In this document: one piece after another, positions 1 through 9,111 of the stretch
How the letters are laid out: every line of letters starts with the position of its first letter
How positions within the stretch are numbered: position 1 is the first letter of the stretch
DNA from: Nectonema munidae
Taxonomy: Eukaryota; Nematomorpha; Nectonematoida; Nectonematidae
Direction of reading: 5' to 3'
Assembly (NCBI GenBank): GCA_030549495.1
Contig: JAUIRK010000796.1
Location: 33,756 to 97,755, forward strand
Length of the DNA: 64,000 bases
The notes under the pieces: generated by a model
What the model saw: the letters and a program-made list of their open reading frames with translations, nothing else
Told to the model about the DNA's origin: nothing
Database searches by the model: none
Position numbers and translations under genes: made by a program

Positions 1-401
1 TATTGAAGGTGATTAAATTCCATTGGTCAGAGAATCTCTAAACATTTCATTCTGTGTACCTCCGCTGAAACATCCTTAAAATCGCATTTTTTGCTCAAAT
101 TTTGTAACTCTTGTATTAACTCGTTAACGCTTTCTCCAACTTTCTGTTTCCGTGTGGCAAGAAAGTGACTCATATAAACAGTGTTGGTCTCCTTACAAAA
201 TACTGACTCTAGTTTGTGTAGAGCCAAGTCAATAATGTGTGGTTTGATATAAAAATAAAGTTCCTTGATTTTGTCAACGTTGTTTTTAGGCAAATGCTCC
301 AAAAAGTTCTCAAAGAGTACGCACCAGTGTTTCCATTTTTCGAAACAATCATCGTCAACGGGTTTGATGTCCAATACTGGCGGTTGTAAAACTTTGTACA
401 T
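1..401 (-). pseudogene. Gag fragment of an LTR retrotransposon, frameshifted
   Basis: An open frame of 124 residues starts at an ATG at 401 and runs leftwards. Its second half (residues about 75-124) reads like the conserved part of a retrotransposon capsid protein: an ATRKQKVGESVNELIQEL stretch followed by LSKKCDF and an RMKCLEIL end. In this gag family the next residues are of the type RD-x-L-x-NGI. Those residues are present at once in another frame and then meet a stop, so the copy carries a frameshift close to position 27. The N-terminal half is not recognisable beyond being plausible gag. No protease or polymerase can be seen because the window ends here. It is unrelated to the element at 937-6170, which lies on the other strand and has a different gag. 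The family assignment is from memory of gag proteins. Confidence 0.6.
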
Positions 402-936
402 GGATCATCGTTTTAGGAATACAGACTGATTAAAACTGATGTTGGGATGTCATGAGATCACTTTATTGTAAATCAGCAGTGGAAGAATAAGTACAACATC
501 AGTTTGAAGTTGAGATATTAAATATGGCAAGAGTGGGTTTATAAGATGAAATGTGTGTTCCAGGAGAACTTGACCAAGGTTGTAAGTTAAGCGAAGCGGC
601 ATTCTTTTAAATAGACCTTGAGTAACTTCAGTACATTCAAAATTTTTAAATAAACTAAAATAGAGAAAATACTTTTTAAATAATGCAAAATAATAAAAAA
701 ATAACTTTAATATTTAAATAGCATGGTGAGAGGATGCTAAAATTGTATAATACTTATATATTTTTTAAGTATATGTGAAATCATAATTTTGATGCCTAAA
801 GAAGAGCCTGAAAACTCGAAGATATGAAAATTAGAAAATTTAAATATGTATTCGCATAGATTTTGATACGCTAAACAAATATGTAAGTTATTTAAAATAA
901 GTGGAACGATTTCTTAATTTGTTCGCTTTCAAATCT
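402..936 (-). other. Possible leader or LTR of the gag fragment; otherwise AT-rich filler
   Basis: Read on the minus strand, a TATAAA-like box lies near 537-544 and an AATAAA at 477-472, both upstream of the gag start at 401. That is the order expected of the end of an LTR plus leader. I could not find a second LTR copy or a primer site, so this remains a guess. From about 620 to 936 I see only AT-rich sequence with no gene. Confidence 0.25.
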
Positions 937-1170
937 GCGCCAGCAGGCTCTCATTACGACAACGTACTTGTGTGTATCTTACGCTCATACTGCACTATCG
1001 AAAGTCAAGGCTATCTCTCCTCTCATTAATAATAGCCTAACGTTGCCATTAGTACTGTACTTACTTGAAGGCCAGGATACACTATAAATACTCACTCATG
1101 TTTCACTTAAGACATCACTTCTCTCTTTGCTTTCTAATAAACTTCACCTATACTTGTCTCCCTATTGTCG
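937..1170 (+). repeat. 5' LTR
   Basis: 234 bases, matching 5937-6170 except at 1024. It holds a TATAAATA box at 1083-1090 and a polyadenylation signal AATAAA at 1136-1141, in the order U3, R, U5. The ends do not read TG...CA: it begins GCGCC and ends TGTCG just before the primer site. Confidence 0.9.
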
Positions 1171-1188
1171 TGGTGACAGCGGTGGGAT
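1171..1188 (+). other. Primer-binding-like site
   Basis: The sequence directly after the LTR begins TGGTGACAGCGGTGGGAT. A TGG start is what pairing with a tRNA 3' CCA end requires. I did not identify which tRNA it matches. Confidence 0.6.
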
Positions 1189-1199
1189 AAAAAGGAAAG

Positions 1200-2645
1200 A
1201 TGAGTTTTAGACCTCCAAAGCAATGGCTGCTTGGTGAAAAAGAGACGCTTTCTTCTTTTTCAAACTGGCATTCCAATATGATGTTTCACCTTTCATTATG
1301 CCCAGAGTTTGCGATCTTTTTAGAGTCATCATGGGAACCTAAATCAGTGAAAAATCATGGGTTTAAAGATGACGAAACTTCTAAGCATGAAATTTCAAGT
1401 CTTCAAAAGACCATCACTTTGGAACGAATGCTAGGCTTAATCGCTACTTTTTCCCCACCTTTATTAAGAAACGATATTCTCAAAAGCAGTACTAGCTTAA
1501 ATTGGATATGAAAGAGAATAAGAAAATACTATTGTCTCTCTCAAAATGAGGTTAACTTTCTTAATATATGTAATTTTTCTTTAGAACCCGATGAACGCTA
1601 TGAGGCATTTTATCAACGTATATTGGCTCATATTGAAGATAACTTGTTAACCGTTGAATCAGGGTTAATTCATGATGGGAAGGTTTCTCAATTTGATGAA
1701 AACATTTCTCCAACTACTGAAAGACTTGCTGTTTTCTTATGGTTGAAGATGATTGATCAAAGTTTACCTTCGCTTGTTGCTCGGGTATATGCTCATGAGC
1801 TTCAAACACATACTCTTAAAGACATTCAGCCATTAATTGTAAATTCTTTGGAGACTTTATTAAAAGATTTGGACACTCAGGAAGTTGCAAACGTAAGTTT
1901 TTCAAAAACGTTGAAAAACCAGCCAAGATTGAGCAATAATTCAAAAATATCTGCTTTATTTGATAGAAATAATAGAAGCAAAAAGATATGTTTTTTTTGT
2001 AAAGATAATGGTCGTAGATTTTTGGGACACGATTACCGAAGTTGTTGGTCCAGGCCCAATACAAGTACAAATCAGACTTCAAATGCTCTACAAATTTCGA
2101 CTCGCATGCCTGAATTAGAAGACAAGTTTTATGAAAATGGAGTTTTCCTTGGCAAAGTGGACTGCGGAACTTCTCCATATCTTGATGGATACTGTCAACA
2201 TGTTCCTTTTCGTTTAATAATTGACACCGGGGCAACATCATCAATAATTTCATCTTCCTTTGTTCACAAACTGAATATGTTACCGCTTCGTACTGGACAT
2301 ACAGCTAGATCTGCCGATAAATCAGTCCTTCCTATTTGTGGAGAAATATCTTTAGACTTGAACATAAAGAATATTGACGTTTCAATTAAAGGCCTTGTGA
2401 TGGAGAAGATGGACTATGACATTTTAGGTGGCATTCCTTTCTGCAAAGCAAATGATATAAAAGTTTACATCAAAGATCAACTTATTAGTTTTCGTGGCAG
2501 ATTGTTTCATTATGGACCAAACGAATCATCTGTTTTTCAAAAATCCCATATGGTTAGAACAAAAAAAAAACAAGTGTTACTGTCAGGAGACCATATTTTA
2601 ATCAAAGATAAATCCTTAAAAAAATTCGATGAGAAATTGCAGTAG
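1200..2645 (+). pseudogene. gag-protease frame of the LTR element, interrupted by TGA
   Basis: One frame runs from an ATG at 1200 to a TAG at 2643-2645 and is broken only by a TGA at 1509-1511. Both sides of the TGA belong to the same gag: downstream the frame reads on through a LEPDERYEAFYQRI stretch, typical of this capsid family. A variant zinc knuckle (C-x2-C-x9-H-x4-C) lies near 1988-2045. The aspartic protease motif IIDTGATSSII sits at about 2217-2249, with its DTG starting at 2223. Product: structural capsid and nucleocapsid plus protease. Either the TGA is a mutation or it is read through; a single stop in an otherwise clean frame does not decide. The polymerase frame lies one base back relative to this one. 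Confidence 0.8.
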
Positions 2646-2716
2646 AACCAAGTAAAGAAGTAGAGGATTCTGGATTTGATCCATATTTCACAAAAGTTAT
2701 CGATGACTCTTTTAAA

Positions 2717-5700
2717 ATGTCTAACTTCAAGGAAGTGCCTATCACATTTAACAAAAATCAACACGTTGCCATGATCTACAAAACCTACAATCCTGAAGTT
2801 TCAAGTGCTTTAACTACCGAAGCAGGTATCTCTTCAAAAGTTTCAATTGACCCTGATGGAATGCTCTCGAACAAACAAAAACAAGCGTTTAAAATGCTAC
2901 ATCTAAAGTTCGATAAAGTCTTTTCCCCTGAATTCAAAGTTTACAATGGTAAGAGTGGAAAAATTTACGCAAGGGTTTTGTTCGGCCCAGTAAAACCAAG
3001 ATGTGAAAAAGGAAAACTTCCTCATTATAATCACTCTACTCTTCAACTACTTCAAAAGGAAGCGGACAAACTGGAAGATCTCGGCGTGTTAGCGAAACCA
3101 GAAGACTTGGGGATAACAGTAAAATTTGTATCACCTAGCTTCCTTATAAAGAAAAAAGATGGATCAATGAGGTTTGTAACTGCTTTCAATAATTTAAGTC
3201 CATACACTACACTTTTACCAACGTGCTCAATATCATGTGATGACATCCTTAGAAAAATATCTTCTTTTAAGTTCATAATAAAGTCTAATTTAACTAAAAG
3301 TTTTTTTCAGATTCCATTGGCAAGATCCTCAATGCCATATCTTGCGACAGTAACTCCATTTAAAGGCATCCGAGTATATACTCGTTCAGCAAGGGGTATG
3401 CCTGGTTCTTCCGAATTTCTTCAAGAACTAATAAGTAGAGTTTTTGGCGATTTTCTTCAAGAAGGTTTCTTATCTATTATTGCCGACGATCTTTTTATAG
3501 GAGCCAATACGATTGAAGAGCTTCACCAAAATTGGTCAAAAGTTTTAAAAAGACTTTCAGAAAATGATTTGAGTCTCTCGGCTTCAAAAACTATAATTTC
3601 TCCAAAAACAGATGTAATTTTGGGTTGGAAATGGACAAAAGGTACAATCACGCCTTCTAACCATAAAGTCTCCTCTTTAGCAAGCATTGAAAAACCATCC
3701 ACTTGCTCATCCATGCGCTCCTTTTTAGGAGCATACAGAGCTATATCCAGATGCATTCCAAGGTATTCCACAGTTCTATCTCCTTTGGAATCAGCGATCA
3801 AAGGATTGGATGGAAAGCAAAAACTTGTTTGGGATGAAGATTTACAAATTTCATTCAAGACTGCACAAAATTTATTAAAATCAGCAGAAGTTCTAACACT
3901 CCCTAGAAAATTGGACAGGCTTACAATTACAGTGGATGCGTCTCCAATAAATAGAGGACTTGGAGCAACTCTTCTTATTGATAGAAATGGTGATCAAAAA
4001 CTAGCTGAGTTCTTCAGTTTCAAATTAAAAGATCATCAATTAAAATGGTTTCCATGCGAGCTCGAAGCCTTAGCAATATCCACCGCAATAAAGCATTTTT
4101 CTCCAATTATAAAAGACTCAATTTTTACGACAAAAGTTTTAACCGACTCAAAACCGTGTGTTGATGCTTATCAAAGATTAAAAAAAGGACATTTTTCTTC
4201 TTCAGCAAGAATTTCTTCATTTTTATCTACACTTAGCGGTGCTAATATTGAAATATATCACATAAAAGGTTCAGAAAATATGGCAAGCGACTTCTCTTCT
4301 CGTAACTCTAACTCTTGTTATGAGAAAAACTGCCAAATCTGCAACTTTGTTCAAGATTCCATATCTTCAATTGTCAATACAATAAAAATTGATGATGTCC
4401 TTCAAGGGAGAATGAAAATGCCATTTACGAACAAACTCACGTGGTCTGCTTTACAAAAAAGGTGTTATATTTTAAGAAAAGTTTTTGCACACTTAAAGAA
4501 TGGAACAAGCCCATCAAAAAAGGAGAAGTGCACTAGAGTTAAGAGATTACTCGGTATAGCTACAATAGATAGAAATGGTATCATAGTTACTAAAGGCGAT
4601 GCAGCAAAACAACTCATCATAATTCCAGATACTTTCCTTCCAGGTATTCTTCATTCTCTACACCTTCAGTTTAACCATCCTGCGAAAACACAGTTGAAGC
4701 GTCTTTTTGATCGTTTTTTTTATGGCTTATACAGTGAGAAACTAATCAATAGTATTGATGAAGCATGCAGTATTTGTCGTTCTATTAAGTACATGCCAAA
4801 AAATCTCTTGGAGCAAGCCCCTGCCTTAAGAGGATCAAAGCCTGGACAAGTATTTTATGCAGATGTTATCAGAAGAAATGATCAAAAAATTTTCGTTTTG
4901 AGAGAAACATTTTCCAGTTTTACAACAGCTTCTCTCCTTGAAAGTGAGAAAATAGAAGACATCAGAACAGCAATTATACTCAACTCTTCTTTTATTAGGT
5001 GTGATAATTGCAAAATACGAACTGATGCAAGTACTTCTTTTCAAAGCCTTCAAAAAGACCCCTTGCTAAAAGAATTGGGGATTGAAGTTGAAATTGGTCA
5101 CATAAAAAACAAGAACTCAAACTGCTTTGTAGACAAAGCTATTCAAGAACTAGAAACAAGCATTTTAAAGATGTTTCCTGAAAAAGTTAAAATAACCAAT
5201 GTGAATTTACAACTAGCCATCAGGAGCATCAATCTTCTTATACGGAGGCAAAACCTATCTGCAAAAGAAATCCTTTTTAGAAGAAATCACTTTACAGACG
5301 AACAAATTCATTTCAACGATAAATGTTTCTTTGAAGAGCAGCAGAACTTAGCTAACAAAACCAGATCTTCAAAGTGTTCAAAATTTTCAAAGGAAGATTC
5401 CAAAATTCATAATTTTGAAATTGGAGATTTAGTATACCTAAAAGAAGAAAAAAGTAAGATCAAGGTAAGAAGTAAATATATCATATATAACTTACAAAAT
5501 AAATATGCAATATTGAAAAAGATAACAAATGGCGAAATCGGTAAGCAATCATATCATGTACCAAAAGCTATGCTGTTACGAATAACTGATTTTAATCTTA
5601 CAGATAAGTTCAAGGATTTAGTTGAAGATGACGATACAGAAGATGAAAATACGAAAGAGGTACCTTTGGATACAAGCAAAGAAGACTTTGACTTGAACGA

Positions 5701-5929
5701 CAGCGGTCAACAATATAACCATTCAGAATTACCGGAAAGGCATCCAAAGTCGTTTGAAGATATGATGGATGGTTGGAGACATTCCGATAATTCTATCCAA
5801 AAAAGCAAAAGTCAGACAGACTCAAAGGGAGATGAGAAAGAAAGAGATGACTCTTTACAAAAGAATAACTCCAGAAGCCAACGATGTAGAAATCTTCCTA
5901 AATGGCTACAAGATTACGAGAGAGAGTAA
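2717..5929 (+). CDS. Pol polyprotein of the LTR element (RT, RNase H, integrase), catalytic residues altered
   Basis: 1,070 residues from the first ATG; the frame is open from 2633, before that ATG, and probably continues gag-protease after a frameshift. Reverse transcriptase lies at about residues 120-350. Its motif A reads KSNLTKSFFQIP, with Asn191 where the first catalytic Asp is expected. The YxDD-like motif is IADDLF with Asp257 and Asp258. RNase H begins near TVDAS (Asp407), with an ELEA motif and a LTDSK motif further on. Integrase has an H-H-C-C zinc region from about residue 645, then Asp716 and Asp770. Exactly 35 residues after Asp770 is Asp806, where the third catalytic Glu should be. 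The C-terminal tail is rich in Asp, Glu and Ser. Normal roles would be copying the RNA to DNA and inserting it. Asn191 alone would be expected to abolish polymerisation. Confidence 0.88.
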   Translation: MSNFKEVPITFNKNQHVAMIYKTYNPEVSSALTTEAGISSKVSIDPDGMLSNKQKQAFKMLHLKFDKVFSPEFKVYNGKSGKIYARVLFGPVKPRCEKGKLPHYNHSTLQLLQKEADKLEDLGVLAKPEDLGITVKFVSPSFLIKKKDGSMRFVTAFNNLSPYTTLLPTCSISCDDILRKISSFKFIIKSNLTKSFFQIPLARSSMPYLATVTPFKGIRVYTRSARGMPGSSEFLQELISRVFGDFLQEGFLSIIADDLFIGANTIEELHQNWSKVLKRLSENDLSLSASKTIISPKTDVILGWKWTKGTITPSNHKVSSLASIEKPSTCSSMRSFLGAYRAISRCIPRYSTVLSPLESAIKGLDGKQKLVWDEDLQISFKTAQNLLKSAEVLTLPRKLDRLTITVDASPINRGLGATLLIDRNGDQKLAEFFSFKLKDHQLKWFPCELEALAISTAIKHFSPIIKDSIFTTKVLTDSKPCVDAYQRLKKGHFSSSARISSFLSTLSGANIEIYHIKGSENMASDFSSRNSNSCYEKNCQICNFVQDSISSIVNTIKIDDVLQGRMKMPFTNKLTWSALQKRCYILRKVFAHLKNGTSPSKKEKCTRVKRLLGIATIDRNGIIVTKGDAAKQLIIIPDTFLPGILHSLHLQFNHPAKTQLKRLFDRFFYGLYSEKLINSIDEACSICRSIKYMPKNLLEQAPALRGSKPGQVFYADVIRRNDQKIFVLRETFSSFTTASLLESEKIEDIRTAIILNSSFIRCDNCKIRTDASTSFQSLQKDPLLKELGIEVEIGHIKNKNSNCFVDKAIQELETSILKMFPEKVKITNVNLQLAIRSINLLIRRQNLSAKEILFRRNHFTDEQIHFNDKCFFEEQQNLANKTRSSKCSKFSKEDSKIHNFEIGDLVYLKEEKSKIKVRSKYIIYNLQNKYAILKKITNGEIGKQSYHVPKAMLLRITDFNLTDKFKDLVEDDDTEDENTKEVPLDTSKEDFDLNDSGQQYNHSELPERHPKSFEDMMDGWRHSDNSIQKSKSQTDSKGDEKERDDSLQKNNSRSQRCRNLPKWLQDYERE

Positions 5930-5936
5930 AAGGGAA
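5919..5936 (+). other. Polypurine tract
   Basis: A purine-rich run ending AAAAGGGAA abuts the 3' LTR. This is the usual place for priming of plus-strand DNA. It overlaps the pol stop codon (TAA at 5927-5929). Confidence 0.7.
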
Positions 5937-6170
5937 GCGCCAGCAGGCTCTCATTACGACAACGTACTTGTGTGTATCTTACGCTCATACTGCACTATCG
6001 AAAGTCAAGGCTATCTCTCCTCTTATTAATAATAGCCTAACGTTGCCATTAGTACTGTACTTACTTGAAGGCCAGGATACACTATAAATACTCACTCATG
6101 TTTCACTTAAGACATCACTTCTCTCTTTGCTTTCTAATAAACTTCACCTATACTTGTCTCCCTATTGTCG
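5937..6170 (+). repeat. 3' LTR
   Basis: Copy of 937-1170 with one difference, T at 6024. TATAAATA lies at 6083-6090 and AATAAA at 6136-6141. In this copy the AATAAA would end the element transcript. Confidence 0.9.
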
Positions 6171-6418
6171 CTGCCATTTTTCAAATTACAAGTCCTAATA
6201 GCCATATACTATATTAAAAGTTATTTTTTTTTAGATTTTCGTAATCAGTACAACATTTTCTTGATGAGGTATTAAAATGGAAAATCGGATAGATTCGAAA
6301 ATTTTCAAAAATTTCGTCTATGGACATAATTAATTTTTTAATTCTATCTAATAGATAATATCGTAAAACTATGTTATATTGAAAAAAGTGAAAAATTACT
6401 CATAATAATATTTTGTTA

Positions 6419-6588
6419 TAAAAAATGCCATATTGCTCAACTTTTTGCATATTTTGGCTACCTTGTTCTAATGGTCCAATCGAAAAATGAATCTATAAAT
6501 TTGATTTCTGAAAAAATGGACAACTTTCATTTCAACGAAAAAAATTTTTGTTGATTAATATATTTGTTTGTATGTGAGAAGTTAAACC
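6419..6588 (+). repeat. Direct repeat, copy 1
   Basis: About 170 bases beginning near AAAAATGCCATATTGCTCAA and ending GTGAGAAGT. They recur with point changes and small indels at 7378-7560. Copy 2 lies 0.96 kb downstream in the same orientation. Identity is high by eye but not measured. Confidence 0.8.
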
Positions 6589-7377
6589 TATCAGCTTAAC
6601 AGTTAAAGATCATGGGTTCGATCCTAAAGGGTCCGAACTCTTAAAAACAAATTAACAAAAACTGTGAATTTATTAAATTTGTTTCAGTAAGAAATTTGTT
6701 ATGATTAACATTTTATCCTAATTATCGTATTAGGATTCATTTTCATAATAATCGCAACCTTGCTTTAATATTCCTATACAAGTAAAAAGAGCAATGTTTA
6801 AGTGATTAACTTGAAAAATGAAATTATATCAAAAAATTCATGTGTTGCAAAAGCAGTAAAATACAAATATAGTAGTTGCATTATTAACGGGACACAATTA
6901 TTCATGGTTTTTTTGTGTGGCGTGAGATAAAGACACTATTAAACATATATTTTTCAATGTCGATTTGCTTTTTATTGCACAGATGAGCTCTTTAGATTCG
7001 TTTTCTATTTCTGAGGAGACAACTTCTAAATTGTCTACAACCGTGTGTACTTCGGATAAAGATCGTTGCTATACTCTAATTTTTGTGATAAAACAATGTA
7101 CTCATGGACTCTACATAGACCAAATCAAGGTCGTCCTTAGTTTCAAAATATACGGAATTTCAATCAAAATCCTTCTGGGCCAGTTGGTTAGGCAAACTTT
7201 CTTATTGATTTGCTAACTATTTTTAAACTATTTTTAACAAAGAATTAGTTAAACATATTTTATAGTGTACAAAACAAGCTTTTTGAAACTTGAAGCAATC
7301 ATTTTAATTTAAAACTACTAGTGTTCATTTAAAATTTTTCTGTAGCGAATCCTCAAAGTATGAATCTCTTAGATTTT

Positions 7378-7560
7378 GTTATGAAAAATGCCACATTGCT
7401 CAACTTTTTCAATATTTTGGCTCCGTTGTTCTAATGGTCCAATCGAAAAATTAATGTATAAATTTGAAATACTTGATTTCTGAAAAAATGAACAACTTTC
7501 ATTTCAAAAAAAACTTTTGTTGATTAATATATTTATTTGTTTTGATGTGAGAAGTAAGCG
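7378..7560 (+). repeat. Direct repeat, copy 2
   Basis: Second copy of the block at 6419-6588. It ends at the same GTGAGAAGT, after which the two copies share nothing. It could be two copies of one mobile element or a local duplication. Confidence 0.8.
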
Positions 7561-8062
7561 ATATCCAAATAATCCACTATTAGATTTTTAAATGACGTTA
7601 TTTTATCAAAAATATTATAAACATTTTATACCATTTGAGTACGTTACATTTTATGAACAGTTTAAGGTTTAGAGGAAATTAAGGAGTTAAAATATACTTA
7701 CGCTGTTTGATGCGCCACCATACATAAGCCACATATTCTGGTTTACAGGCAATTGCATATTACCCGGCAAAAATTTAAATATACTATGCTACAAACATAT
7801 AATAATTTTTAAAAATTTTAAAGATTTTCATTATTTTTTACTTTATATAGGCAATTTTTAAAATATACATTAAAATTTATATACAAAAAGGTGAGAAACC
7901 CTGGACTTTTTTTAAATTTGTTGAAAGGTTATATATATTTATGAATAGATAGCTCTCTTTAAATAAGAAAAGAATAAATAAAATTAATTGTAAATAAATA
8001 AAATTTAAAATTTAATTTTTTACATTTTTATTTTTTTTCACTCTATTTTTTCATAAATACAA

Positions 8063-9067
8063 ATGGACGAAATTAGTATAAAATCTTGGCAGTTAGCCTT
8101 ATCTTCTTCATGTGGAGGTGTTTTAACATCTTTATTTGTTACTCCCCTTGATGTAGTTAAAACACGTTTACAAGCTCAATCAAAATCAATTTCAAAAGAT
8201 GCTTGTTATGTACACTGTAATAAAGTATATTACCAACTTTATAGGTGTTTACAGCTTAATAATCTTGAATGTTCAACTACATGTCTACCAAAACCTACTC
8301 CTTATTTTAATGGAACAGTAGATGCTTTCATAAAAATTCCTAAATTTGAAGGAATTAGAACTCTTTGGAGTGGATTGCCAACAACGATGCTTATGACAGT
8401 ACCATCTACTATGTTATATTTCACAACTTATGACAAAATTAAGCAAGAACTTAAAATTTTAAATATAAATTCAACTTTTATACCGCCTCTTTCTGGTTGC
8501 ATAGCTAGGCTTGTTTCTGCAACCATAATCAGTCCATTAGAACTTGTGAGAACGAAGATTCAATCAACGAAAATTTCTTACAAAAATGTTTTAACATTTA
8601 TTTTAACAGACATTAGAAAAAAAGGTTTTTTAACTCTTTATAAAGGCCTAGGACCTACTATCTTACGAGATGTTCCATTTTCAAGCATTTACTGGCTAGC
8701 TTATGAACACTTTAAAAGTATTGCTTTGTTAGATTTGCACTCTCTAAGTCATAAAAGGTATTCCTATCTTAAAACCTTTATCTATGGAGCTGTTGCTGGT
8801 TCGATAGCTGCTTTTGTCACTCTCCCGTTTGATGTTATCAAAACATATAGACAAATAGAAATAGGTCAGCCTAATCATCAATCTAAAGTTAAGTCACATT
8901 CAAGTACATTTCAACAGATTAAATATTTATACAAACAAAATGGCGTAAGATCTCTCTATCTTGGAGTTGTACCAAGGATAATAAAAGTTGCTCCTGCCTG
9001 TGCAATAATGATCACTGTTTTTGAACATTCGAAAGCTTATTTTATTTTAAAAAATCAAAATCTTTAG
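8063..9067 (+). CDS. SLC25A40: Mitochondrial carrier of the SLC25A39/SLC25A40 type
   Basis: 334 residues in one exon. Three mitochondrial-carrier repeats are visible, each with its signature: PLDVVK at residues 28-33, PLELVR at 158-163 and PFDVIK at 255-260. Between the first signature and the rest of repeat 1 is an insertion with Cys48, 52, 62, 70 and 74, followed by FNGTVDAFIKI and a GIRTLWSGLP stretch. These are the features of the SLC25A39/40 branch (yeast Mtm1), which imports glutathione across the inner mitochondrial membrane. In the human protein a Cys-rich loop at this place is reported to bind an iron-sulphur cluster and to tune protein stability to glutathione supply. Length fits the family (about 340-360). 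The start is the first ATG after a long AT-rich stretch, with AAA before it. I cannot tell A39 from A40, so the symbol names the branch. The lack of introns could be ancestral loss or an old retrocopy. Confidence 0.93.
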   Translation: MDEISIKSWQLALSSSCGGVLTSLFVTPLDVVKTRLQAQSKSISKDACYVHCNKVYYQLYRCLQLNNLECSTTCLPKPTPYFNGTVDAFIKIPKFEGIRTLWSGLPTTMLMTVPSTMLYFTTYDKIKQELKILNINSTFIPPLSGCIARLVSATIISPLELVRTKIQSTKISYKNVLTFILTDIRKKGFLTLYKGLGPTILRDVPFSSIYWLAYEHFKSIALLDLHSLSHKRYSYLKTFIYGAVAGSIAAFVTLPFDVIKTYRQIEIGQPNHQSKVKSHSSTFQQIKYLYKQNGVRSLYLGVVPRIIKVAPACAIMITVFEHSKAYFILKNQNL

Positions 9068-9105
9068 CGGCGCCATTTTTTATCATTGTTTTATTATTAA
9101 ATACG

Positions 9106-9111
9106 AATAAA
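9106..9111 (+). terminator. Polyadenylation signal of the carrier gene
   Basis: AATAAA 39 bases after the stop codon. A second AATAAA-like element follows near 9153. Confidence 0.6.

Larger units (their letters stand above)
937..6170 (+). mobile_element. LTR retrotransposon, Ty3/Gypsy domain order, defective
   Basis: Two direct repeats of 234 bases at 937-1170 and 5937-6170 bound an internal region with a primer-binding-like site, a gag-protease frame and a polymerase frame in the order protease, reverse transcriptase, RNase H, integrase. The LTRs differ at one base (C at 1024, T at 6024), which points to a recent insertion. The offset between the LTRs is exactly 5,000 bases. No convincing target-site duplication is seen: flanks are AAATCT on the left and CTGCCA on the right. 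The coding region has an in-frame TGA at 1509, a frameshift near 2633-2642 and changed catalytic residues, so the copy looks unable to move by itself. Confidence 0.9.
6171..8062. other. Intergenic, AT-rich, holding a duplicated block
   Basis: No gene is recognised. The region contains the direct repeat pair listed separately and a short stretch at 6600-6640 with a pol III B-box-like core (GGGTTCGATCC), perhaps the remains of a tRNA-derived SINE. A small open frame at 6965-7216 follows a pyrimidine-rich run ending in AG, but its peptide resembles nothing I know. The last few hundred bases before 8063 are nearly pure A/T and should hold the promoter of the carrier gene. Confidence 0.5.

Noticed and set aside
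2616-2645. A AAA AAA slippery-type heptamer at 2618-2624, which might serve programmed -1 frameshifting into pol.
   Set aside because: After a -1 slip there, the new frame meets TGA at 2630-2632 at once, so pol could not be made. The break must lie at 2633-2642, where no slippery site exists.
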